6,317 nt of DNA from an uncultured Lachnospiraceae bacterium (GTDB taxonomy: Bacteria > Bacillota > Clostridia > Lachnospirales > Lachnospiraceae), in assembly GCA_902803305.1 (NCBI GenBank), contig CADCPL010000019.1, positions 1 through 6,317 on the forward strand. The letters run 5' to 3'. Shown one piece after another: positions 1 to 4,913 of this stretch (positions within the stretch are counted from its first letter, which is position 1; each line of letters starts with the position of its first letter). Below the pieces are notes generated by a model. It worked only from the letters and a program-made list of their open reading frames with translations. It made no database searches and was not told the origin of the DNA. The translations under genes were made by a program, and so were the position numbers.

Positions 1-79
1 CAATCAACTTAACAAGTAACACACCTTTCGGTGTAGTAATCTAACATTGAGACTAGGCAGCAGTGTTTTTTAGTTTTAA

Positions 80-133
80 CAAAAAAAACAAAGAGTCCAC
101 GAAAGCCGGATAAAATGGGCGTTTCACGGACTC
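80..133 (-). terminator. Intrinsic terminator of the minus-strand lipoprotein/acetyltransferase unit
   Basis: GAGTCC (93-98) pairs with GGACTC (128-133). After a 2x2 mismatch the stem continues with GAAA (101-104) against TTTC (122-125), then, past a bulged G, GCC (105-107) against GGC (118-120), leaving a 10-nt loop. Read on the minus strand the hairpin is followed directly by a T-rich run (complement of 80-92, with eight consecutive T). This is the classical stem plus U-tract form and it is oriented to stop transcription arriving from the acetyltransferase gene. On the plus strand no T-run follows the stem, so it is one-directional. Seen directly; termination itself is inferred. Confidence 0.8.
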
Positions 134-140
134 AATGAAA

Positions 141-275
141 CTAAATATCAAGCGAAGTTATAGTAACTGACAAAATACTCCACCGCGTTTTCAGGGAAAA
201 ATTCCTTACATAGATCTGGCCGTTGTCATCCATTTCAAGCAAGGCCTCATAGATGGAATTATAATTGAAATCCAT
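141..275 (-). CDS. Tiny ORF (44 aa) after the acetyltransferase gene, possibly frameshifted
   Basis: An ATG at 275 lies two bases beyond the acetyltransferase stop (278-280), and the frame runs to TAG at 141-143. It starts MDFNYNSIYEALLEMDDNGQ and then IYVR, an acidic, helix-like beginning. From about residue 24 the amino acids look less protein-like. The neighbouring frame over the same DNA reads KEFFPENAVEYFVSYYNFA and ends in TGA at 148-150. Adding one A in GTAAGG (near 203-208) would join the two into a 42-residue product. There is no strong ribosome binding site, so translation would depend on coupling to the upstream gene. It is not recognised as a known family. It could be a real small protein, a remnant of a longer gene, or chance. 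The operon terminator begins just downstream, which fits a last cistron. Confidence 0.35.
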   Translation of the reverse strand: MDFNYNSIYEALLEMDDNGQIYVRNFSLKTRWSILSVTITSLDI

Positions 276-277
276 TT

Positions 278-793
278 TCACTTATGCTCGCCGATCATCT
301 TCTCCATCCAGATCATATTATACCAGCGGTCAAACTTATATCCGCACTTATGAAACTCTCCCACCTTGGTATAGCCCATATGCTGATGAAAAAGTTCGCT
401 GTTTCTTGTAAGATACTCATCCTCAGCAATCGGATCCGCGATACAGGCATAAAGATTTATTATCCCAATTTTTCTCAATGCATCTTCCAATGCAATATAT
501 AATGCCCTGCCATAACCGTTTCCCTTTGAATCGCGATCCAGATATATCGTCACCTCGCAGCAATGATCATAAGCGGCTCTGCCTTTAAAAACACCGGCAT
601 ACGCATACCCCTTGATCACCCCATCCTCTTCTAAAACGAGATACGGGTATTTTTTCAGAGTATCCTCAATACGGCTTCTAAACTCGCTCAGATCCGGTGT
701 CTCATACTCAAACGATATTGCCGTGTTCTCAACATAATATGCGTATATTTCAAGAAGCCTCTTGGCATCATTTTTAGTTGCACTACGAATCAT
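278..793 (-). CDS. GNAT N-acetyltransferase, phosphinothricin/methionine-sulfoximine acetyltransferase type
   Basis: A 171-residue cytosolic enzyme predicted to transfer acetyl from acetyl-CoA to the amino group of a small amino-acid-like substrate. The whole length matches the Pat/MddA branch of the GNAT superfamily. The N-terminus MIRSATKNDAKRLLEIYAYY with VENTAISFE is typical. E80 in CCEVTIYLD aligns with the catalytic Glu of that branch, KGNGYGRALY (90-99) is the acetyl-CoA pyrophosphate loop, H136 in LFHQHMGY aligns with the conserved His, and GYKFDRWYNMIWMEK (151-165) is the usual end. The start at 793 is supported by GAGAGG about six bases upstream. It follows the lipoprotein gene by 85 bp in the same direction and is probably co-transcribed. 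Family members detoxify glutamate-analogue inhibitors or acetylate methionine derivatives. The actual substrate cannot be read from the sequence, and many chromosomal copies have no proven resistance role. Confidence 0.9.
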   Translation of the reverse strand: MIRSATKNDAKRLLEIYAYYVENTAISFEYETPDLSEFRSRIEDTLKKYPYLVLEEDGVIKGYAYAGVFKGRAAYDHCCEVTIYLDRDSKGNGYGRALYIALEDALRKIGIINLYACIADPIAEDEYLTRNSELFHQHMGYTKVGEFHKCGYKFDRWYNMIWMEKMIGEHK

Positions 794-878
794 GATCTAC
801 CTCTCTTATTGAAATATCTGTCCCGGGAGCTTTTGCTTCTCCTTTTGCGGAAACCCTTTATCAAATTCTACCACATCC

Positions 879-1952
879 TCATTGTTCAATATAATCCCAT
901 ACGTTAAGAACCTCATCACTTTGATCTTCCCCATCGGTAATTCCGGGAACACTCTCGGTAACATGTGTGACTCCCGAGAGACGATCAATATAGTAACGGA
1001 TATTGGCTCCCGTATATGAGCGGAACAAAACAACGATCTCAAAATCCGTACAGGCTTCCACATCCCAATAAACATCATACTCTCCATCATTCACAATACT
1101 TTCCAAGTCGGGATTATTGAGATAGCAATACTTTTGAATCGCAGAAACCGCCTGTTCGTCTGTGATCTTCTTTTCCAACCCGTTATCATGCTTGTAACGG
1201 GCTATATTCTGACGATGTTGGGAACGTACCCAATCCTCATCAAATGCCTTACCATCGCCGCTGAGCTTGAATTTTGACATGGAATCAGCAACCAAAACAA
1301 GTTCATCTTCAAATGGCTTATCCGTAGATGCGTTTATGGCCTCATCGTAGACTATCACGAAAATAAGCTTCTCCACACCGTAATATGCGGCCTCGTCATA
1401 CGTTCCGGAAGGCTGTATGCCCGGATCATAATAACTCAAACACTCCCCTATATAATCTACGATCTCGTCATCCGTAACATCTTCGACTCCGGACGATGTA
1501 TGAATGTAAACCTTCACGTCACTGGATTTGTCAAACACAACCTCCGTGGAATCGGGGAGCATACCGTACCGTATATCGATTTCGTTTTTCCCGGTCTGAT
1601 CTGCATTTGATAAGACCTGCCCCAAATAATCGGTATCTATGTACCGATGCCAGCTCGAATTCCCCATTCCCTGCACCGGCGTGATATGCCTTATACTGCT
1701 GTAGAAATGGACCTTGAGTCCATCTCTGTCAGGCAATGTCACTTCCCATACATCGGTACCTCCCTCGAGAAAATCAACGCCCGGTTCACTCCCGGTCTTC
1801 TTAAGTTCCGTGAATCGATCCGTGATGATCGTCGATATAAAGTACTGCATCTGAAATCTATTATATCTGAACAATGGTCTCAATCCGCACCCCGTCAGAC
1901 AGATCATTAAGCATAGTATTGCCGCACCAATTACAAATATTCTTTTGCTCAT
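879..1952 (-). CDS. Lipoprotein of unknown function with PepSY-like C-terminal segment
   Basis: A 357-residue protein with a short basic N-terminus (MSKR), a hydrophobic stretch (5-19) and the lipobox LTGC (19-22). It should be exported, lipidated on C22 and anchored on the outer face of the membrane. The mature part is acidic and soluble, with no further membrane segment. Residues about 260-335 (KKITDEQAVSAIQ, then YDVYWDVEA, then the end strand IRYYIDRLSGVTHVTE) have the helix-then-sheet pattern and the YYID..SG.. closing strand seen in PepSY-like domains; this is a resemblance, not a firm assignment. The start at 1952 has GGGGT eight bases upstream and is the only one that places the signal peptide correctly. 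It is the first gene of the leftward unit and is divergent from the TetR operon. Downstream of the TGA, another frame continues in coding-like sequence to TAA at 806-808, so the 3' end may be frameshifted. No specific function is recognised. Confidence 0.85.
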   Translation of the reverse strand: MSKRIFVIGAAILCLMICLTGCGLRPLFRYNRFQMQYFISTIITDRFTELKKTGSEPGVDFLEGGTDVWEVTLPDRDGLKVHFYSSIRHITPVQGMGNSSWHRYIDTDYLGQVLSNADQTGKNEIDIRYGMLPDSTEVVFDKSSDVKVYIHTSSGVEDVTDDEIVDYIGECLSYYDPGIQPSGTYDEAAYYGVEKLIFVIVYDEAINASTDKPFEDELVLVADSMSKFKLSGDGKAFDEDWVRSQHRQNIARYKHDNGLEKKITDEQAVSAIQKYCYLNNPDLESIVNDGEYDVYWDVEACTDFEIVVLFRSYTGANIRYYIDRLSGVTHVTESVPGITDGEDQSDEVLNVWDYIEQ

Positions 1953-2000
1953 ATCATCTTACCCCGTAAAGATCATGATATATTTTCCACATTTTAGTTA

Positions 2001-2029
2001 ATTATGCTTTTTTTTAAATAACATATCAA
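2001..2029 (-). promoter_or_regulatory. Candidate sigma-A promoter for the lipoprotein unit
   Basis: On the minus strand TTGATA (2029-2024) and CATAAT (2006-2001) are separated by 17 bases, each matching the vegetative consensus at five of six positions. An eight-base A-tract on the minus strand (2008-2015) lies in the spacer. Transcription would start near 1994, giving a leader of about 42 nt before the ATG at 1952. A second possible box, a perfect TATAAT at 2057-2052, lies upstream but has no good -35 partner: GGTCGA at 17 bases, inside operator 1. Confidence 0.6.
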
Positions 2030-2071
2030 GGCAAATATCCCTTCCCACCGCATTATATGCATACCGAATAA

Positions 2072-2092
2072 TTTTCGACCGCGAGTCGAAAA
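2072..2092. promoter_or_regulatory. Operator 1 (candidate TetR site) in the divergent intergenic region
   Basis: A perfect inverted repeat, TTTTCGAC (2072-2079) / GTCGAAAA (2085-2092), with a 5-base centre CGCGA. It ends four bases before the -35 box of the rightward promoter. Its core CGACCGCGAGTCGAA (2076-2090) recurs with two changes at 2131-2145. Palindromes of this size upstream of a self-encoded TetR gene are the usual binding sites of such repressors. The sites are seen; binding is inferred. Confidence 0.75.
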
Positions 2093-2096
2093 AGTA

Positions 2097-2125
2097 TTGA
2101 CATTCAAAATCAGTCGTTGTAATAT
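2097..2125 (+). promoter_or_regulatory. Promoter of the tetR-CPBP-MFS operon
   Basis: A perfect -35 TTGACA (2097-2102), a 17-base spacer and a -10-like TAATAT (2120-2125) put the start of transcription near 2132, about 52 nt before the regulator's ATG. An alternative -10, TATAAA (2123-2128), would need a 20-base spacer. The promoter lies between the two operator copies, and the second overlaps the predicted start point, so bound repressor should block polymerase. Confidence 0.7.
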
Positions 2126-2130
2126 AAAAC

Positions 2131-2145
2131 CGACCGGTAGTCGAA
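2131..2145. promoter_or_regulatory. Operator 2 (candidate TetR site) on the transcription start
   Basis: CGACCGGTAGTCGAA is identical to operator 1 (2076-2090) at 13 of 15 positions; the two differences are at the two central bases (2137-2138). Arms CGAC (2131-2134) and GTCG (2140-2143) form the palindrome. The centres of the two operators are 55 bp apart, close to a whole number of helical turns, so both could face the same side of the DNA. A lone half-site, AGTCG, lies between them at 2112-2116. Confidence 0.72.
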
Positions 2146-2171
2146 TTTCTGGATCCGGCAACGAATTTAGT

Positions 2172-2186
2172 GGAGGAAGCAGCATG
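2172..2186 (+). promoter_or_regulatory. Ribosome binding site fixing the TetR start
   Basis: GGAGG (2172-2176) lies seven bases before ATG 2184. This selects 2184 over the upstream in-frame start at 2097, which would begin inside the -35 box and translate the promoter and operator 2. Confidence 0.85.
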
Positions 2187-2777
2187 AAAAAGGGCGAAAA
2201 AAGGAAACTGGAGCTTCTGCAGATCGCATACAGGATGTTCCTGTCAAAGGGATACGGGAATACAAGCGTTGACGATATCATCGAAGAAGCAGGAATAGCA
2301 AAGGGAACGTACTACTACTATTTCGAGAGCAAGGAGCAGACACTCGAGGAAGTGATCGACATGATGCTCGATGCGGAAGAAGAAAAAGCACGGATGGTCG
2401 TTCAGGCAGATATCCCCATCGAACAGAAACTTGTCGGTGTCATCGCTTCATTCCGGCCGGATGCAAGTGAGGCTCCGATAACTGAAGCACTCCACGATAC
2501 GGAAAACCTGATCATGCATGAAAAGATAAGAAACAAGCTGATCGCGCGTCTCGTACCGCTTCTTTCCGAGGTGGGCGAGCAGGGAAAAGCACAGGGGCTT
2601 TTCGAATGCAGCGATATTCCGGAGAGAGTCAGGGAGATCGTGATCCTCTCGAACGAATTGTTTGACGGTCCGCAGTACACCGAAACGGAAATCAAAGTAT
2701 TCATCGACACGATCGAGCGGATATTGTACGCAAAACCGGGATCGATGGGATTTATAACACAGTTACTTCAAGGTTAA
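2184..2777 (+). CDS. TetR/AcrR family transcriptional repressor
   Basis: A 197-residue DNA-binding regulator. Residues 7-55 form the TetR helix-turn-helix domain: RKLELLQIAYRMFLSKGYG, then TSVDDIIEEAGIAKGTYYYYFESKE, with the recognition helix around AKGTYYYYF (39-47). The rest (about 60-197) is a helical ligand/dimer domain that is not conserved between family members, so the inducer cannot be named. It is the first gene of a plus-strand operon, and the CPBP gene starts 13 bases after its stop. Two palindromes bracket its own promoter, so autorepression relieved by a small molecule is the likely mode of action, in the manner of known TetR-exporter pairs. Control of the divergent lipoprotein unit is possible but less clear, because that unit's best promoter is about 40 bp away from operator 1. 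Confidence 0.92.
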   Translation: MKKGEKRKLELLQIAYRMFLSKGYGNTSVDDIIEEAGIAKGTYYYYFESKEQTLEEVIDMMLDAEEEKARMVVQADIPIEQKLVGVIASFRPDASEAPITEALHDTENLIMHEKIRNKLIARLVPLLSEVGEQGKAQGLFECSDIPERVREIVILSNELFDGPQYTETEIKVFIDTIERILYAKPGSMGFITQLLQG

Positions 2778-2790
2778 GGAGGTTATCAAA

Positions 2791-3675
2791 ATGGAACATT
2801 ATACTTACAGACCTGTAAGATTTTATCTGACTGTATTCGCATTCACATGGGGATTCTGGCTCATCTCACTTTTATTCAAGAATACCCCTCTTATGTTTGT
2901 TACGATGCTGCTGGGACTCATTGCACCTTCGGTCATCGCAGTCGTAACGATCCTGACTTCGAAAAACAAGATGCTGAAGGAAGACCTGAAGCGAAAACTT
3001 ATCGGCTGCTATCGCATCAGACCGTTATACATTTTAATCGCCGTTGCGATCTTCGGCGTTGCTGTGGCGATTTCCATCGGCATATCTGTTCTTTTCGGAG
3101 GTTCACCCGATCAGTTTTCCTTTACAGAGGATTTCTCATTTTCGATCGGCGGAACATCGGCTCTTCTGACAATACTGCTCGCCTCGGTCATCGAAGAAGT
3201 GGCATGGCGCGGTTACGGCGAGGACGCGGTCGGACAGTATCATACATGGTTTTGGGAATCGATCATATTTGCTTCCATATGGGCATGCTGGCATCTGCCG
3301 CTGTTCCTGATCCCCGGTACTTACCAATACACACTTACACAGCTCGGACCGATATATATCATCAATTTCCTGGTGAGCACCATACCGATCGATTTTATCC
3401 AGACATGGCTGTATGTAAAGAACAGAAGAAGCATGCTGGCAACGATAATCTTCCATCTGTTCATAAACATATTCCAGGAAAAGATCGCAATGACTCCGGA
3501 AACAAAGATCATAGAGACGGGCGTTTTCTGTGTTGCATCGGCAATAATCGTTATCATCAACAAAGACATGTTTTTCGATAAGAAACATATCGGAAGGCTT
3601 CTTGAAATGCAGCTTGAGGAGGATGATCGCAGTGAAGACAAACTTCAAAAAGTTTCTCCTGCTGTGGAGCGGTGA
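2791..3675 (+). CDS. CPBP family intramembrane metalloprotease (CAAX protease / Abi type)
   Basis: A 294-residue polytopic membrane protein with roughly seven to eight hydrophobic segments. All three signature motifs of the CPBP (Rce1-like, PF02517) family are visible: EEVAWRGYG with E135, E136 and R140; WHLPLFL with H168; and FHLFIN with H222 and N226. The predicted active site is therefore complete. Some bacterial relatives give self-immunity to peptide bacteriocins, and others process membrane proteins or peptides; which applies here is unknown. GGAGG (2778-2782), directly after the regulator's stop, lies eight bases before ATG 2791. The charged C-terminal tail (about 265-294) is cytosolic, and its last 44 bases overlap the start of the exporter gene. 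Co-transcription with the regulator and exporter suggests a role in tolerance of whatever the exporter removes. Confidence 0.9.
   Translation: MEHYTYRPVRFYLTVFAFTWGFWLISLLFKNTPLMFVTMLLGLIAPSVIAVVTILTSKNKMLKEDLKRKLIGCYRIRPLYILIAVAIFGVAVAISIGISVLFGGSPDQFSFTEDFSFSIGGTSALLTILLASVIEEVAWRGYGEDAVGQYHTWFWESIIFASIWACWHLPLFLIPGTYQYTLTQLGPIYIINFLVSTIPIDFIQTWLYVKNRRSMLATIIFHLFINIFQEKIAMTPETKIIETGVFCVASAIIVIINKDMFFDKKHIGRLLEMQLEEDDRSEDKLQKVSPAVER
3618..3634 (+). promoter_or_regulatory. Ribosome binding site inside the CPBP gene that selects the GTG start of the exporter
   Basis: GGAGG (3618-3622) is nine bases from GTG 3632. The ATG at 3623 abuts the GGAGG with no spacing, and the TTG at 3602 lies upstream of it, so neither is a good start. 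The site lies within the CPBP coding region, implying translational coupling. Confidence 0.7.
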
Positions 3676-4864
3676 GCTTATCTCCTCAATAGGCGGAGGG
3701 CTTACAAGCTTCGGACTGGGAGTGTACATTTTCAATGAAACGGGAAGTGCCGCAGGAATGGCCATGGTGACTCTGTTCGGATTCCTTCCGACTTTTCTTC
3801 TCGGGATACCGGCAGGCGTTCTTGCCGACAGATATGACCGTCGTCTTCTGATGATGATAGGTGACGGATGCTCGGCGCTCGGTGTGATCTATATACTCAT
3901 ATCAATGATGCGTGGGGCTGCAACCCTTCCCGTGATATGTATCGGTGTATTGATAAGCGCGGTTTTCTCAGCCCTTTTGGAACCTTCATACAGAGCAACG
4001 ATAACGGATCTTCTGACCGAAGAAGAATACTCAAAAGCAGGCGGCCTCGTATCTCTTGCCGGAAGCGCAAGATATCTGGTATCCCCGCTCATCGCAGGTT
4101 TTCTTCTATCCGTAAGCGATGTAAAGCTGCTTCTTGTCATCGATATATGCACATTCTTCCTTACCGTAATATGCGTCGCGGTCGTACGGGGTGCTATAGG
4201 TTCGAAGCCTTCACAGGATCATGAACCGTTCATGAAGAGTCTGGCCGAAGGCTGGCATGTTATAACAGAAAAGAGAGACGTATTCATTCTCGTTATCGTG
4301 TCGTCACTCATAACGCTGTTTATGGGTATGTTTCAGATACTTGCCGAACCGTTCATCTTATCATCGTATGATGCCGCAACTCTCGGTGTGGCAGAGACGA
4401 TTTGCGCATGCGGAATGCTTGTGACCTCCCTTTATCTCGGGATCCGGGGCATTAAGAACGGCTTTACGAAAAAGCTTGCGATCTCGCTTATGTTTGCCGG
4501 AGCGTTCATATTCCTCTTCGGTCTGTCAAACAACATAGTCCTCATATGCTGTTTCGGGTTCATGTTTTTTGCATCGCTTCCGGTGGCAAACAACTGCCTT
4601 GACTATCTTGTCAGAACCAATATCCCGTCAGAAGCGCAGGGCCGTGCATGGGGACTGATCGGATTCATCTCGCAGCTCGGATATGTGTTCGCTTACGGTC
4701 TTTCGGGAATTGCTGCCGATATGATTGGACGCATGACCGGGGGAGGCGTCGGACACGGATCCGCTCTTGTGATCATGTTTGCGGGAGTATTCCTCGTTAT
4801 TTCAGCCATAGGCATAAGAATACGCTTTGGAAAAGAAAAGGTGTCAAAGGAACCGTCCCTTTGA
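3632..4864 (+). CDS. MFS exporter, macrolide-efflux/MFS_3-like
   Basis: A 410-residue, probably 12-helix proton-driven exporter of the inner membrane. The start MKTNFKKFLLLWSGELISSI and GGGLTSFGLGVYIF is typical of this drug-efflux branch. Motif A, GVLADRYDRR (62-71), lies in the loop after helix 2, LEPSYRATITDLLTEEEYSKA (116-136) is the usual stretch after helix 4, and TNIPSEAQGRAWGLIGF (329-345) is the conserved stretch of the second half. The central loop is near 185-215. The GTG start is chosen from the ribosome binding site at 3618 and by fit to family N-termini; a start at ATG 3623 would add three residues. It overlaps the CPBP gene by 44 bases. The last eight residues, KVSKEPSL, and the stop codon are encoded by a palindromic repeat, so this C-terminus is probably not ancestral. 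The substrate is unknown; macrolide-like or peptide compounds are possible. Confidence 0.92.
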   Translation: MKTNFKKFLLLWSGELISSIGGGLTSFGLGVYIFNETGSAAGMAMVTLFGFLPTFLLGIPAGVLADRYDRRLLMMIGDGCSALGVIYILISMMRGAATLPVICIGVLISAVFSALLEPSYRATITDLLTEEEYSKAGGLVSLAGSARYLVSPLIAGFLLSVSDVKLLLVIDICTFFLTVICVAVVRGAIGSKPSQDHEPFMKSLAEGWHVITEKRDVFILVIVSSLITLFMGMFQILAEPFILSSYDAATLGVAETICACGMLVTSLYLGIRGIKNGFTKKLAISLMFAGAFIFLFGLSNNIVLICCFGFMFFASLPVANNCLDYLVRTNIPSEAQGRAWGLIGFISQLGYVFAYGLSGIAADMIGRMTGGGVGHGSALVIMFAGVFLVISAIGIRIRFGKEKVSKEPSL

Positions 4865-4871
4865 CACCTTT
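4829..4871 (-). terminator. Bidirectional hairpin terminator between convergent genes, stronger for the minus strand
   Basis: The 14-bp palindrome at 4837-4871 is followed on the minus strand by TTTTCTTTTCC (the stem's last T's and the complement of 4829-4838), a fair U-tract for ending the surface-protein transcript arriving from the right. On the plus strand only TTTAAGATC follows, so termination of the exporter transcript would be weaker. The plus-strand stem also lies across the exporter's stop codon, so translating ribosomes would disrupt it. Confidence 0.55.
4837..4871. repeat. REP-like palindrome (GGTGTCAAAGG-type) overlapping the exporter's stop
   Basis: Perfect 14-bp arms, AAAGGTGTCAAAGG (4837-4850) and CCTTTGACACCTTT (4858-4871), enclose a 7-base loop AACCGTC. 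On the minus strand the centre reads GGGACGGTTCC. From memory, GTGTCAAA...GGGACGGTTC...TTTGACAC is a common dispersed palindrome in Clostridia and other bacteria, often linked to Y1/REP-associated transposases; copy number in this genome cannot be judged from one window. The arms begin inside the exporter gene, supply its last codons and contain its TGA (4862-4864). Confidence 0.7.
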
Positions 4872-4913
4872 AAGATCATACAGTTTTAAGTTTATTAAAC
4901 TTTTGAAGCTATA

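Noticed and set aside
21..34. Small hairpin ACACC-TTTC-GGTGT (GAAA loop on the minus strand)
   Set aside because: It has only five pairs, no T-run on either side and no gene next to it in the window. Apart from this and the T-run of the terminator, I see nothing in 1-79.
2097..2183. N-terminal extension of the TetR frame by 29 residues
   Set aside because: It would start inside the -35 box and cover the promoter and operator 2; the strong GGAGG before ATG 2184 and TetR domain length support the shorter form.
2847..3581. 244-codon plus-strand frame overlapping the CPBP gene
   Set aside because: It reads as Arg/His/Cys-rich out-of-frame sequence; the CPBP frame has all three family motifs.
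3136..3765. 209-codon open frame on the minus strand opposite the CPBP and exporter genes
   Set aside because: It lies antisense to two confident genes, has Cys/His-rich, non-domain-like sequence and no clear ribosome binding site; it is a shadow frame.
4888..4902. AT-rich inverted repeat AAGTTT-ATT-AAACTT between the convergent genes
   Set aside because: It has a six-pair, mostly A-T stem with no adequate T-run in either direction; the palindrome at 4837-4871 is the better terminator.
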